Part shown: positions 8,718 through 17,866 of the stretch, one piece after another
Layout of the letters: each line of letters starts with the position of its first letter
Position numbering within the stretch: position 1 is the stretch's first letter
NCBI RefSeq assembly: GCF_002979775.1
Contig: NZ_PCPR01000001.1
Location: forward strand, 62,001-126,000
From: Arthrobacter sp. MYb23
Lineage (GTDB): Bacteria; Actinomycetota; Actinomycetes; Actinomycetales; Micrococcaceae
Length of the DNA: 64,000 bases
Reading direction: 5' to 3'
Translations under genes and position numbers: made by a program
Notes under the pieces: generated by a model
The model's database searches: none
The model's input: only the letters and a program-made list of their open reading frames with translations
Told to the model about the DNA's origin: nothing

Positions 8718-10171
8718 ACCTCTCCCACAGACTCGAAAGTCATCGCAATCCAAGCAACTCCGAAGCCGGACTAACCGCCGCTCCCAAGGTTGCCGCAACG
8801 CTTGGTCATATCCAGGAAGTGCGAACGGCTGCCTATGCCAATAGCTCCACCCAAGAAGATGCAGTATCGTCAACCATTTTGGCAAGCGGTGCGCTGACAG
8901 GCCTCAAAGAGCGGGCAGCAGCCGCACTCTATGATCGTTTGGGCTCCAGGCTCACTGATTCCACCCTCGATGAGACAGAGCTCAACCAGTTCGTGCGAGA
9001 CGAACTTCGCCTCGTCGTTGACGAAGAACAAGTTCCTCTCAGTACTGCCGAACGCCAGCGCCTGACATCAGAAATCCTCGATGACGTCATGGGACATGGA
9101 GCCATACAGCGATTCTTGGATGATCCTGCCGTCACAGAAGTCATGGTCAATCGCTTTGACAGCATCTATGTGGAACGTGGGGGTCGGCTCTATAAAACGG
9201 AAGCACGCTTCACGTCAGACGATGCCCTTCGACGAGTCATCGAGCGCATTGTTTCCCGGGTTGGTCGGCGCATCGATGAATCGTCACCACTTGTAGACGC
9301 CCGTTTGGCCGATGGTTCCCGCGTGAACGCAATCATCCCGCCGTTGGCGGTCAACGGCCCCTCTCTGACAATTCGTAAATTTGGACGAGAAGCATTGACC
9401 GTCGCAAAGCTTCTCGAGATGGGCAGCATGTCATCGGAGATGGCTGAGCTCCTTAGTGCTTGTGTGTTGGCCCGGATGAACATCATCGTCTCTGGCGGTA
9501 CAGGCACCGGAAAGACGACACTCTTGAACGTCCTGTCTTCCTTCATTCCGGCGGAGGACAGAATCGTCACCATAGAGGACGCGGTGGAGCTTCAACTCCA
9601 GCAAGAGCACGTGGTACGACTTGAGAGCCGGCCGGCCAACATTGAAGGCCAAGGTGAGGTGACCATCCGGGATCTTGTGCGCAACTCACTTCGAATGCGG
9701 CCAGACCGGATCGTGGTCGGTGAGGTCCGCGGAGGCGAGTCCCTGGACATGTTGCAGGCCATGAACACCGGACATGATGGCTCCATTTCAACAGTCCATG
9801 CCAATTCGCCGCGCGACGCTGTAGCCAGGCTTGAAACACTGGTGCTGATGGCAGGAATGGATCTTCCGCTCCGCGCAGTCCGCGAGCAGATAGCGTCTGC
9901 GGTGAACCTCATAGTTCATATCAGCCGGCTAAGGGACGGAACTCGACGAATAACCCACATCACGGAAGTCCAGGGCATGGAAGGGGACATCGTTACCCTC
10001 CAAGACGCATTCGTCTTCGACTATTCGGCTGGCTTGGATGTAAACGGGCGCTTTCTGGGCAGGACAGTTCCAACCGGTGTCAGGCCACGGTTTACAGAAC
10101 GTTTCGCTGATCTCGGCATCTCCATTTCTCCCTCCATCTTCGGCTCTCTTCTTGCCGGAGGTCCTCGATGA
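8714..10171 (+). CDS. CpaF/TadA secretion ATPase
   Basis: 485 residues with a GTG start overlapping the previous stop. Walker A is GGTGTGKTT (261-269), the Asp-box region [11 protein letters not shown] follows, the Walker B-like [11 protein letters not shown] is at 333-343 and the His box [13 protein letters not shown] at 352-364. This is the hexameric ATPase that powers Flp pilus extension (and, in this family, probably retraction). The first 75 residues are poorly conserved and could be a regulatory extension. It overlaps the next gene by 4 bp. Confidence 0.95.
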   Translation: MNLSHRLESHRNPSNSEAGLTAAPKVAATLGHIQEVRTAAYANSSTQEDAVSSTILASGALTGLKERAAAALYDRLGSRLTDSTLDETELNQFVRDELRLVVDEEQVPLSTAERQRLTSEILDDVMGHGAIQRFLDDPAVTEVMVNRFDSIYVERGGRLYKTEARFTSDDALRRVIERIVSRVGRRIDESSPLVDARLADGSRVNAIIPPLAVNGPSLTIRKFGREALTVAKLLEMGSMSSEMAELLSACVLARMNIIVSGGTGTGKTTLLNVLSSFIPAEDRIVTIEDAVELQLQQEHVVRLESRPANIEGQGEVTIRDLVRNSLRMRPDRIVVGEVRGGESLDMLQAMNTGHDGSISTVHANSPRDAVARLETLVLMAGMDLPLRAVREQIASAVNLIVHISRLRDGTRRITHITEVQGMEGDIVTLQDAFVFDYSAGLDVNGRFLGRTVPTGVRPRFTERFADLGISISPSIFGSLLAGGPR

Positions 10172-11121
10172 ATGCGATCTGGGACTCACCCTTGGTGCTG
10201 GGGATTGGCTTGGTGATGCTCTACGCCTCGTTGCTGGTGATTGTCTTCGTCGTCCTGAAATCACGACGGAGTATCGATGTGGAGCGCCGTCAGCCATCGT
10301 CCCCCTCACAGCAGACAGCTCTTGCTGTACTAACGGATTCAACGAAGGGAATTATTGAGTCACGACTTGGAGTCCGGCCGAGCGGTCTGTTGTCACAAGC
10401 CACCTTGGATGCCGCCGGCCTCAAGAAGCAGCCTTCCGATTACGTTGTTATCTCAGGAGTCGTCGTCCTGAGTACTGGAGTGCTCGGCCTTTCGCTGGGC
10501 GGTCCCGTCATGGGCTTACTCTCTTCAATCCTGGCCATGGCGGGTGTCTTTGCGGCGATTCGACTGATGACCTCGCGACGTAGATCCACCTTCGAAGCAC
10601 AGGTACCCGACACGCTCCAGATGCTGACCGGCGGGATGAGGGCCGGACACAGTCTCTTGAGGGCGGTGGACGCAGCGGCCCGGGAATGTGAGTCACCTAT
10701 GGCGGAGGAACTGAGCAGGGTGGTCAACGAAACGAGGATCGGAAGGGACCTGGGCAGTTCGCTGAACGACGTTGCTAAAAGGACACGCAGCGAGGACTTT
10801 GACTGGATTTCCCAGGCCATAGAAATCCACAGGGAAGTGGGGGGTGATCTTGCTGAAGTGTTGGATCACGTGGGAGAAACGATTCGGGACAGAAACCAGG
10901 TCCGGCGACAAGTAAGAGCGCTGAGCGCAGAAGGGCGAATGTCAGCTTTGGTGCTCCTCGCGCTGCCTGTGGTGATGTTCTGTGCGCTGACGCTCATCAA
11001 TCCAACATATGCCCACACATTTACCTCCACACTGCCGGGCTACCTGATGATTGCCGCGACGGTGGTGATGCTGGGGCTGGGCTCCTTCTGGCTCAGCCGC
11101 CTCATCAAACCCAAGTACTAG
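10168..11121 (+). CDS. TadB-like inner-membrane platform protein
   Basis: 317 residues with an N-terminal membrane segment, a second hydrophobic pair around residues 90-130, and two C-terminal segments. Between them lies the T2SSF (GspF-like) domain with LQMLTGGMRAGHSLLRAV and HREVGGDLAEVLDHV. TadB with TadC forms the membrane platform the ATPase acts on. The ATG overlaps the cpaF stop by 4 bp. Confidence 0.9.
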   Translation: MNAIWDSPLVLGIGLVMLYASLLVIVFVVLKSRRSIDVERRQPSSPSQQTALAVLTDSTKGIIESRLGVRPSGLLSQATLDAAGLKKQPSDYVVISGVVVLSTGVLGLSLGGPVMGLLSSILAMAGVFAAIRLMTSRRRSTFEAQVPDTLQMLTGGMRAGHSLLRAVDAAARECESPMAEELSRVVNETRIGRDLGSSLNDVAKRTRSEDFDWISQAIEIHREVGGDLAEVLDHVGETIRDRNQVRRQVRALSAEGRMSALVLLALPVVMFCALTLINPTYAHTFTSTLPGYLMIAATVVMLGLGSFWLSRLIKPKY

Positions 11122-11130
11122 GAGTTGGCT

Positions 11131-12009
11131 ATGAACATGTTCGCTTACGCAGCCATGCTTTGCATCGTTGCGCCAATCTCTTGGATGGTGTGGCTCGCCG
11201 TTACCAGCGATCGTGCAGGGGTTCGGAGCATCCGAGCAAACCTCACACAACAGTCGGCCACAGCGTCCGGCAAATCAGTACCGGCCGCACAGTGGATCAC
11301 CATGGCCGCAAGGAGACTCACACCGGACGGGTACGTGGCGTGGCTTGACAAGCAAATTGCCGGCGCCGGTCGCCCCAAGGAATGGCCGCTCGCACGCATC
11401 CTGGTTGTGAAGCCCATGCTGGCTTTAGCTGGTGCTGGAGTCGGTGTTCTCCTGTACTTGGGTCAGCCCTCCTCGGGCAGAGTCCTGCTGGGCCTCGCCA
11501 CCGTGGTTGTGGCGTATTTTGTTCCAGACCTCTTGATTCGATCGAACGCCGACAAGCGTCGAAGCGCCATTCAAATGGAGCTTCCCAACACCCTTGACCA
11601 GATGCTGATATCTGTTCAGGCTGGCTTGGGTTTCGAAGCTTCCATGGCTAGGACTGCAGCCAGTGGTTGCGGACCACTGGCTGATGAACTCACCAGGACG
11701 CTTCAGGATATTCAAGTGGGCCGAAGCCGAAAAGACGCCTATTTGGACATGTCATCCCGCATCGACGTACCCGACGTCCGTAGCTTCGTTAGGGCAATCG
11801 TCCAAGCAGATACTTACGGTATTGCGATTGCAAAGGTGCTGAAGGCGCAAGCCCAAGAGATGCGTACCAAGCGGCGCCAGAGAGCGGAAGAACACGCCAT
11901 GAAGATTCCGGTCAAGATCTTGTTTCCCTTGATCTTTTGCATCTTGCCTTCGCTGTTCATCATCCTTTTGGGCCCCGCAGTGATGAGCATCATCGCAGCA
12001 TTCTCATAG
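11131..12009 (+). CDS. TadC-like inner-membrane platform protein
   Basis: 292 residues from the ATG at 11131. An in-frame TTG at 11125 abuts the GGAG at 11121-11124, so the ATG, 6 bases beyond GGAG, is the better start. The T2SSF domain includes LPNTLDQMLISVQAGLGFEASM and FVRAIVQADTYG, ending in two membrane helices. It is the last gene of the Tad cluster. A GC-rich hairpin at 12138-12168 lies between it and convergent truA. Confidence 0.88.
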   Translation: MNMFAYAAMLCIVAPISWMVWLAVTSDRAGVRSIRANLTQQSATASGKSVPAAQWITMAARRLTPDGYVAWLDKQIAGAGRPKEWPLARILVVKPMLALAGAGVGVLLYLGQPSSGRVLLGLATVVVAYFVPDLLIRSNADKRRSAIQMELPNTLDQMLISVQAGLGFEASMARTAASGCGPLADELTRTLQDIQVGRSRKDAYLDMSSRIDVPDVRSFVRAIVQADTYGIAIAKVLKAQAQEMRTKRRQRAEEHAMKIPVKILFPLIFCILPSLFIILLGPAVMSIIAAFS

Positions 12010-12137
12010 CAAACGGGAAGCAGCGAGCACCGAGACGTCGAGGAATCGTCCTAACCAGCACCTTTCAAGCTCCTCGAAATCAAGACCCTCCCTAGACCGG
12101 CCGTTCGCGGATCCCAGACCACGGGCGGCCACAACGG

Positions 12138-12168
12138 CCCCCTTCCGGTACCCAGAGCCGGGAGGGGG
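12138..12168. terminator. Hairpin between convergent tadC and truA
   Basis: Arms 12138-12148 and 12158-12168 (CCCCCTTCCGG with CCGGGAGGGGG, one wobble) and a 9-base loop. It could end both transcripts. T runs are weak. Confidence 0.45.
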
Positions 12169-12197
12169 TCTCCCACGTCCGGCACGAAAACAGAGAG

Positions 12198-13088
12198 CTA
12201 TTGCCGCCGCGCCCGAGTCAGCTCAGCGCGAGCCAGCACCTCGGTATCTGAGGGGTACGCGACTTCCTCCAGTACCAACGGATGCGGCGCTGAGAGCACG
12301 GACTTGGCATCACGGCGCCGTTCCAGAAGACGAGAGTACAGCCATGCCGGGGTTTCCAAACTCTCCCCTACGCGCAGGGTGGAACCAACCAAGGACCGCA
12401 CCATGTTGTGGCAGAAAGCGTCAGCCTGAACGGTGGCAACAATGACCCCATCACTGGCACGCGCGAAGGAGAACTTCTGCAGCTCGCGAATGGTGGTGGC
12501 ACCCTCACGCGGCTTGCAGTAGGACCGGAAATCCTGCAGCCCCAGCAGAGCCGAAGCGCCCTCATTCATCAGAGACACGTCCAAGGACGACTTGTGCCAC
12601 AACGTGATGCCGCGCAACACCGGGTCCCAGCGTTCCGGCCCGTCGGCAATCCGGTAACTGTACCTGCGCCACAGCGCTGAAAAACGGGCGTCGAAACCTT
12701 CCGGCGCCAGGCCGGCGTCGTGCACTTCCACAGCTCCTGTAAGGTCACCGAGGATGCGGCTCAAAGCGCCGCGGAGCCGCCGAAGAAGTGCGACGCCGGG
12801 ATCTAGTTCGTGCCCACGTGGCATTGACAGCCACTCGGCCTCGGTCAGGTCCACGTGGACCACCTGGCCCCGGGCGTGGACACCGGCGTCCGTCCGGCCA
12901 GCAACCGTGACACGTACATGCCGCTGCAAAAGGAGCGCCAAAGCCTCTTCAAGGGTCCCTTGCACAGTCCTAAGGCCCGGCTGCAGGGCCCACCCATTGA
13001 AAGGGCCACCGTCGTAGGAAAGATCAAGCCGGACACGCAAAAACCCGCCGCCCCCCATAACGGGGGCAGCGGGTTTTCGTTCGTTCAT
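12198..13088 (-). CDS. truA: tRNA pseudouridine(38-40) synthase TruA
   Basis: 296 residues from the ATG at 13088. The catalytic aspartate is in AGRTDAGVHA (Asp67). The N-terminal RVRLDLSYDGGPFNGWA and the C-terminal FCHNMVRSLVG are family hallmarks. It makes pseudouridine in the anticodon arm of tRNAs. The first 17 codons coincide with the inverted repeat of the rplQ terminator (13039-13077), so the true start may be further in (ATG at 13058, TTG at 13040 or GTG at 13034). The conserved domain begins at about residue 18 and is not affected. Confidence 0.93.
   Translation of the reverse strand: MNERKPAAPVMGGGGFLRVRLDLSYDGGPFNGWALQPGLRTVQGTLEEALALLLQRHVRVTVAGRTDAGVHARGQVVHVDLTEAEWLSMPRGHELDPGVALLRRLRGALSRILGDLTGAVEVHDAGLAPEGFDARFSALWRRYSYRIADGPERWDPVLRGITLWHKSSLDVSLMNEGASALLGLQDFRSYCKPREGATTIRELQKFSFARASDGVIVATVQADAFCHNMVRSLVGSTLRVGESLETPAWLYSRLLERRRDAKSVLSAPHPLVLEEVAYPSDTEVLARAELTRARRQ
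13039..13077 (-). terminator. Intrinsic terminator of the infA-rpoA-rplQ operon, inside the truA 5' end
   Basis: On the minus strand AAAACCCGC (13077-13069) pairs with GCGGGTTTT (13048-13040), with a G5/C5 inner stem and a T run (13043-13039). It lies 44 bases past the rplQ stop. It overlaps the annotated start of truA. Confidence 0.8.
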
Positions 13089-13120
13089 AGACTTAAGTCT
13101 ACTGTGAAGAATTCAGTGAA

Positions 13121-13681
13121 TTACTTCTTGTCCTCAGCGGCCGGAGCCTCTTCGGTCTCAGCAGCTTCAGCTTCAGCAGCTTCTGCCTCAGCGGCCGGAG
13201 CCTCTTCGGTCTCAGCAGCTTCGGTCTCTACGGCTTCGGTCTCAACGACCTCTTCCTCGGCAGCCGGAGCAGCCTTCGCAGCGGCAGCGGTTGCTTCAGC
13301 AACAACGGCCTGCTTCGGGGAAACCGGCTCGAGAACGAGCTCGATGACAGCCATGGGAGCGTTGTCGCCCTTGCGGTTGCCGATCTTGGTGATGCGGGTG
13401 TAGCCACCATCGCGGTTAGCAACGGCGCCGGCGATGTCGGTGAACAGCTCGTGGACAACGCCCTTGTCGCTGATCAGGCCGAGAACGCGGCGGCGCGAAG
13501 CGAGGTCGCCACGCTTGGCGAAGGTGACCAGACGCTCTGCGTACGGCTTGAGGCGCTTGGCCTTGGTGACCGTGGTGGTGATGCGCTTGTGCTCAAAGAG
13601 AGCAGCTGCCAGGTTCGCGAGCATCAGGCGCTCGTGAGCCGGGCCGCCTCCGAGGCGCGGACCCTTAGTGGGGGTAGGCAT
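13121..13681 (-). CDS. rplQ: 50S ribosomal protein L17
   Basis: 186 residues. The core (1 to about 120) begins [20 protein letters not shown] and includes [20 protein letters not shown]. The last 60 or so residues are a low-complexity Ala/Glu tail with repeated ETEEAPAAE and AEAAEAE units, common in actinobacterial L17 and probably disordered. It is the last gene of the operon starting at infA. Confidence 0.96.
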   Translation of the reverse strand: MPTPTKGPRLGGGPAHERLMLANLAAALFEHKRITTTVTKAKRLKPYAERLVTFAKRGDLASRRRVLGLISDKGVVHELFTDIAGAVANRDGGYTRITKIGNRKGDNAPMAVIELVLEPVSPKQAVVAEATAAAAKAAPAAEEEVVETEAVETEAAETEEAPAAEAEAAEAEAAETEEAPAAEDKK

Positions 13682-13747
13682 AGTTATTTCTCCTGTTATG
13701 TAAGCCGGTCAGGTCCATCGCTGGACCCGGCGGCCAAGATCTGCTGT

Positions 13748-14758
13748 TTAGAGCTCGTCGTCGCTGAACGCGGCGTCGTCCTCTTCGATGGCTGCGGCGC
13801 GGGCTGCGAGATCGAAACCGGGAGGGGAGTCCTTGAGGGACAGACCCAGTTCGACGAGCTTTGCCTTGACCTCGTCAATGGACTTCGCACCGAAGTTACG
13901 AATGTCCATCAGGTCAGCCTCGGAGCGGGCAACGAGTTCACCCACTGTGTGGATGCCCTCACGCTTGAGGCAGTTGTAGGAACGGACGGTGAGGTCCAGA
14001 TCCTCGATCGGCAGAGCCATGTCAGCTGCCAGGGCAGCGTCCGTCGGCGACGGGCCAATCTCGATACCTTCAGCTGCGGTGTTCAGCTCACGAGCCAGAC
14101 CGAACAGTTCCACCAAGGTGGTGCCTGCGGAAGCAACAGCATCGCGCGGGGCGATGGCCTGCTTGGTCTCGACGTCGACAATGAGCTTGTCGAAGTCGGT
14201 GCGCTGCTCAACACGGGTAGCTTCCACGCGGAAAGTTACCTTCATGACCGGCGAGTAGATCGAGTCGACCGGAATGCGGCCGATCTCGGAATCGCCGGAC
14301 TTGTTCTGAGCTGCCGAAACGTAGCCACGGCCGCGCTCGATGGTCAGTTCGAGTTCGAACTTGCCCTTCGAGTTCAGAGTGGCAATGTGCAGATCCGGGT
14401 TGTGGAATTCGACGCCGGCCGGCGGTGCGATGTCCGCGGCGGTGACGACTCCGGGGCCCTGCTTGCGCAGGTAAGCAACAACCGGCTCATCGTGCTCGGA
14501 GGAAACCGAAAGGTTCTTGATGTTCAGGATGATCTCGGTGACATCTTCCTTGACACCCGGAACCGTGGTGAACTCGTGCAGCACGCCATCGATCCGGATG
14601 CTGGTTACAGCGGCACCGGGGATGGAGGAGAGCAGGGTACGGCGGAGGGAGTTTCCGAGGGTGTAGCCGAAGCCCGGCTCCAGCGGTTCAATGATGAAAC
14701 GGGAGCGGTTCTCGGATACAACTTCTTCAGACAGGGTGGGGCGCTGTGCAATGAGCAC
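13748..14758 (-). CDS. rpoA: RNA polymerase alpha subunit
   Basis: 336 residues, GTG start ([13 protein letters not shown]) with AAAGGA upstream. The N-terminal dimerisation domain contains [20 protein letters not shown]. The C-terminal DNA- and activator-binding domain contains [14 protein letters not shown] and [11 protein letters not shown]. It organises beta and beta-prime assembly and contacts UP elements and regulators. The 149-bp gap to rpsK holds a long hairpin and the 11-base element shared with rpoB. Confidence 0.98.
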   Translation of the reverse strand: MLIAQRPTLSEEVVSENRSRFIIEPLEPGFGYTLGNSLRRTLLSSIPGAAVTSIRIDGVLHEFTTVPGVKEDVTEIILNIKNLSVSSEHDEPVVAYLRKQGPGVVTAADIAPPAGVEFHNPDLHIATLNSKGKFELELTIERGRGYVSAAQNKSGDSEIGRIPVDSIYSPVMKVTFRVEATRVEQRTDFDKLIVDVETKQAIAPRDAVASAGTTLVELFGLARELNTAAEGIEIGPSPTDAALAADMALPIEDLDLTVRSYNCLKREGIHTVGELVARSEADLMDIRNFGAKSIDEVKAKLVELGLSLKDSPPGFDLAARAAAIEEDDAAFSDDEL

Positions 14759-14781
14759 TTAGGTTTCCTTTCGGCGAGCAT

Positions 14782-14792
14782 CCGCTATATGA
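14782..14792 (-). promoter_or_regulatory. TCATATAGCGG element upstream of rpoA
   Basis: Identical 11-mer to two copies upstream of rpoB (53002-53012, 53089-53099). Here it ends 24 bases before the rpoA GTG. It could be a -10-like element, a protein site or an RNA motif; the sequence alone does not decide. Confidence 0.35.
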
Positions 14793-14828
14793 CGCAACAC
14801 AGGTGGTGGAAATCGGCTTCGGTTTCCA

Positions 14829-14894
14829 GCCTGACCAGCCGGGCCATGCTGATGGATGATCGAAACCATCCATAGCAGGCCCGGCCGGTCAGGC
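14829..14894 (-). promoter_or_regulatory. Long stem-loop between rpsK and rpoA
   Basis: Arms 14829-14858 and 14867-14894 pair over about 26 bp with a few internal mismatches; the apical loop is about 8 bases. No T run follows on the minus strand. It may be an RNA processing or stability element, or an attenuator before rpoA. Confidence 0.55.
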
Positions 14895-14907
14895 GGGGAA
14901 GACCTAA

Positions 14908-15309
14908 TTAGACGCGGCGGCGCTTCGGCGGGCGGCAACCGTTGTGGGCGCTGGGGGTGACGTCCTGGATTGAGCCAACCTCGAGGCCAGCGGCCTGAAG
15001 CGAACGGATTGCGGTTTCGCGTCCGGATCCCGGGCCCTTGACGAATACGTCAACCTTGCGCAGACCGTGCTCCTGAGCGCGCTTTGCAGCAGCTTCGGCA
15101 GCCATCTGGGCAGCGAACGGGGTGGACTTACGGGAGCCCTTGAAGCCAACCTCACCGGCGGAAGCCCATGAGATTACAGCACCGTTCGGGTCCGTGATGG
15201 ACACGATGGTGTTGTTAAAGGTGCTCTTGATGTGCGCCTGGCCAAGCGCAATATTCTTCTTATCCTTGCGACGCGGCTTACGAACCGCTCCACGAGTCTT
15301 CGGGGGCAT
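14908..15309 (-). CDS. rpsK: 30S ribosomal protein S11
   Basis: 133 residues. It has a basic N-terminus, then [40 protein letters not shown] and the end [10 protein letters not shown], all standard for S11 of the 30S platform. A conserved GPGSGRE loop is present. It lies between rpsM and rpoA on one strand. Confidence 0.98.
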   Translation of the reverse strand: MPPKTRGAVRKPRRKDKKNIALGQAHIKSTFNNTIVSITDPNGAVISWASAGEVGFKGSRKSTPFAAQMAAEAAAKRAQEHGLRKVDVFVKGPGSGRETAIRSLQAAGLEVGSIQDVTPSAHNGCRPPKRRRV

Positions 15310-15360
15310 TGTTTCTCCTACAGAAAGTTATCGGGGGAAAACCGGATCAATCCCGAGGGA

Positions 15361-15738
15361 TTAACGTCCGGCCTTCTTCTTGCCAGCGACGGTGCGCTTC
15401 GGGCCCTTACGGGTACGAGCGTTGGTCTTCGTACGCTGTCCGCGTACGGGCAGGCCCTTGCGGTGGCGCAGGCCTTCGTAGCTGCCGATCTCTACCTTGC
15501 GGCGGATGTCAGCGGCTACCTCGCGGCGAAGGTCACCCTCAACCTTGTAGTTGCCTTCAATGTAGTCACGCAGCTGGACCAGCTCGGCGTCAGTCAGGTC
15601 CTTGACGCGAACGTCAGCGCTGATGCCGGTGGCAGCCAGGGTTTCGTGTGCACGGGTCTTGCCCACGCCGTAGATGTAAGTAAGCGCAATTTCCAACCGC
15701 TTTTCGCGGGGAATGTCTACGCCAGCGAGACGAGCCAT
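15361..15738 (-). CDS. rpsM: 30S ribosomal protein S13
   Basis: 125 residues from the ATG at 15738 ([14 protein letters not shown]). The open frame continues upstream to 15855 but has no S13 homology there. [15 protein letters not shown] and the basic tail are typical. S13 contacts the P-site tRNA and bridges to the 50S. The 196-bp leader between rpmJ and rpsM is unusually long for this operon. Confidence 0.98.
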   Translation of the reverse strand: MARLAGVDIPREKRLEIALTYIYGVGKTRAHETLAATGISADVRVKDLTDAELVQLRDYIEGNYKVEGDLRREVAADIRRKVEIGSYEGLRHRKGLPVRGQRTKTNARTRKGPKRTVAGKKKAGR

Positions 15739-15934
15739 ATTGGCAGTACTCCTTGAATAAACCGGAGGTCGTAGGCAGTACACCCACACGTTCAGTGTGG
15801 CCCCAGCCTCCGACCGGGGGTTCGCTGACCAGGCTCTGTAATGCAGTCCTGGCACAGCTTGTGCTGCCTTTATTTACTTGCGTGGGCTAGCAGCCCAGGT
15901 TTGTCCTTGCGGACACTGATTCCCGAAAGGGGAA

Positions 15935-16048
15935 TTAGCCCTGGCGCTGCTTGTGGCGCGGGTTCTCGCAGATCACCATGACCCGGCCGTTACGGCGGAT
16001 CACTTTGCACTTGTCGCAGATCTGCTTGACGCTCGGCTTGACCTTCAT
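15935..16048 (-). CDS. rpmJ: 50S ribosomal protein L36
   Basis: 37 residues, [15 protein letters not shown] to the end KQRQG. Cys11, Cys14, Cys27 and His32 make the zinc-ribbon (C+) form. Under zinc limitation many bacteria swap this for a zinc-free paralogue; no paralogue is in the window. It lies 72 bp downstream of infA, the normal order. Confidence 0.93.
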   Translation of the reverse strand: MKVKPSVKQICDKCKVIRRNGRVMVICENPRHKQRQG

Positions 16049-16120
16049 GGCGTTCCTTTGCGTGTTTTGCAGTTGATCTGCTGGAGCGGCTTAGGCACTA
16101 TTGCCTTGCCGCCCAGCAAT

Positions 16121-16342
16121 TTACTTGTAGCGGTAGACGATACGACCACGTGTGAGGTCGTATGGGCTCAGCTCAACCACTACCCGGTCCTCGGGGAGGA
16201 TTCGAATGTAGTGCTGTCGCATCTTCCCAGAGATGTGTGCGAGAACGACGTGCTTATTGGTGAGCTCAACACGAAACATCGCATTGGGCAGCGCCTCAGT
16301 CACAACGCCCTCGATCTCAATGACCCCGTCCTTCTTGGCCAT
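16121..16342 (-). CDS. infA: Translation initiation factor IF-1
   Basis: 73 residues, [14 protein letters not shown], then [10 protein letters not shown] and the end GRIVYRYK: a complete OB-fold IF-1. It binds the 30S A site during initiation. It is the first gene of the infA-rpmJ-rpsM-rpsK-rpoA-rplQ unit, with a promoter at 16476-16504. Confidence 0.98.
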   Translation of the reverse strand: MAKKDGVIEIEGVVTEALPNAMFRVELTNKHVVLAHISGKMRQHYIRILPEDRVVVELSPYDLTRGRIVYRYK

Positions 16343-16475
16343 ATCCTCCGCTAACTGTTGTTTGCCACCGTCCTTCAGTTAGGCACCGAAGATCCAGCGG
16401 ACGTTTTTTGTTTGCTTGGCCCTCTTGGAACCACGACACTAAAAAGGGCGTGGCTGCACAGACAACCAACAAATA

Positions 16476-16504
16476 ACTCTACGCCAATGAGGCCGGAAAG
16501 TTAA
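16476..16504 (-). promoter_or_regulatory. Predicted promoter of the infA-rpmJ-rpsM-rpsK-rpoA-rplQ operon
   Basis: On the minus strand -35 TTAACT (16504-16499), 17-base spacer, -10 TAGAGT (16481-16476). The start of infA is about 134 bases downstream. The spacing and sequence fit the main vegetative sigma factor. Confidence 0.6.
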
Positions 16505-16537
16505 ATCCGTCAATGGTAGCGCACCTGTCTCCAGCCG

Positions 16538-17488
16538 TCACTCCCCCGCTGGACGATAAGCCGGGAAGTCTCCCGCCGCCGTCGAGACGCTTTCCGCCGA
16601 CAGGACACCATCCAGAATGGCTAGTCGTACAGCTTCCGCTGCGGCGCTTTGGAGTGTTATCAGCGAGACCTGGCGCGCCTGTTCGGTACTGCGGTCAAGC
16701 TCGACGGCGCCGGTCGCCAAAGCGAACACGGTGTCGCCGTCCGCCAAAGTATGGGACGGATCCAAAGCCCGGGCCAACCCCGCGTGCCCGGCACTGGCAG
16801 TCCGCTTGCACTCGGCCACATCCAGCACTGCATTCGTCGCGATCACAACCAGCGTCGTATTGAGCCCCTCGGGCGGAGCGGCCCGGTCCGCCGAAGGTCG
16901 CGCCGCCGCTCCGCTGAACAACGGTGACCCGAGAGCATTCACCACGGCAATGGCCCCCACAATCACCCCGCCATCAAGCGTGATCGACGAAGTGCCAATC
17001 CCACCCTTGAACTGTCCTCGCGCAACAACGGCCCCAGTCCCGGCACCAAGGTTTCCGCGTCCGACGGCGGCATGGTCGCCTGAGGCGAAAGCTGCAGCAG
17101 CAGCCTGGTACCCCATGTCGGCGTCGGGGCGGGCTTTCACGTCGCCACCCCGCCCGAGGTCGAAGATGGCGGCCGCCGGAACAATGGGCACCACAGTCCC
17201 CGGAACAGCAAAACCTCTCCCCTGTTCCTCGCACCACAACTGAGCGCCCGACGCCGACGCCAACCCAAAGGCACTGCCCCCAGTCAAGACCACCGCATCC
17301 ACGGTGGAAACCAACGTTGTGGGATCCAGGGCGTCAGTCTCATGCGTACCAGGACCTCCCCCGCGCACGTCCACAGACCCCACGGTCCCCACGGGTGGAA
17401 GCACCACAGTCACTCCGGACAACCACCCCTCCCCCATCCTCTGCACATGCCCAACCCGTACCCCGGCAACATCGGTGATCGAATTCAT
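16538..17488 (-). CDS. P1 family peptidase (DmpA/S58-like N-terminal nucleophile hydrolase)
   Basis: 316 residues from the ATG at 17488, preferred because GGAG lies 4-5 bases upstream and MNSITDVAGVRVGHV is the typical N-terminus; a start at 17515 is also open. Motifs RGGGPGTHETD, VLTGGSAFGL and KGGIGTSS (about 162-168) fit the P1/DmpA family, in which the precursor self-cleaves before a Ser or Thr nucleophile in the last of these. Members act as aminopeptidases or amidases; the substrate cannot be told from sequence. It is monocistronic, facing away from the ABC operon. Confidence 0.85.
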   Translation of the reverse strand: MNSITDVAGVRVGHVQRMGEGWLSGVTVVLPPVGTVGSVDVRGGGPGTHETDALDPTTLVSTVDAVVLTGGSAFGLASASGAQLWCEEQGRGFAVPGTVVPIVPAAAIFDLGRGGDVKARPDADMGYQAAAAAFASGDHAAVGRGNLGAGTGAVVARGQFKGGIGTSSITLDGGVIVGAIAVVNALGSPLFSGAAARPSADRAAPPEGLNTTLVVIATNAVLDVAECKRTASAGHAGLARALDPSHTLADGDTVFALATGAVELDRSTEQARQVSLITLQSAAAEAVRLAILDGVLSAESVSTAAGDFPAYRPAGE

Positions 17489-17866
17489 GGCTCCATTCTC
17501 CACCTTGGCACCCAAACAAACTGCGGTCGGGCTGGACCCCGGCAGCGCGCGTCTAAGGTGGGCCCACGACGGCCGGGTTCCCTGACCGAGCTTGCGAGGT
17601 TAGGGCGCCGTTGGGGCGGAACGACCGAGCGCGCAGAGGGGTTCAACCCGACCGCAGGGTGGGGCACAGCGCCAAAGTGGGAGCCCAGCCTCAAGTACGA
17701 ACACCCGAGTAACACCGAGTAAACGGGCTTGGAAGTGTAAGCCAACTATCGATACGGGGCCCCATTTTGGCCCTAACGCAGGCTTTCGGTGTGGTGAGCT
17801 AGGCCTGTCTTCGCCGCCCCGGTCCGGGAGCTGGCGCCCCACATTCGCCCGAACCGTTAGTGACTC
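17489..17866. other. Divergent intergenic region before the ABC transporter
   Basis: 378 bp with no credible gene. It holds an imperfect repeat of GACCGAGC-type sequence (GACCGAGCTTGCGAGG near 17584 and GACCGAGCGCGCAGAGG near 17621). The ABC operon start at 17867 has no clear Shine-Dalgarno sequence. No convincing operator or promoter pair was identified. Confidence 0.4.
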
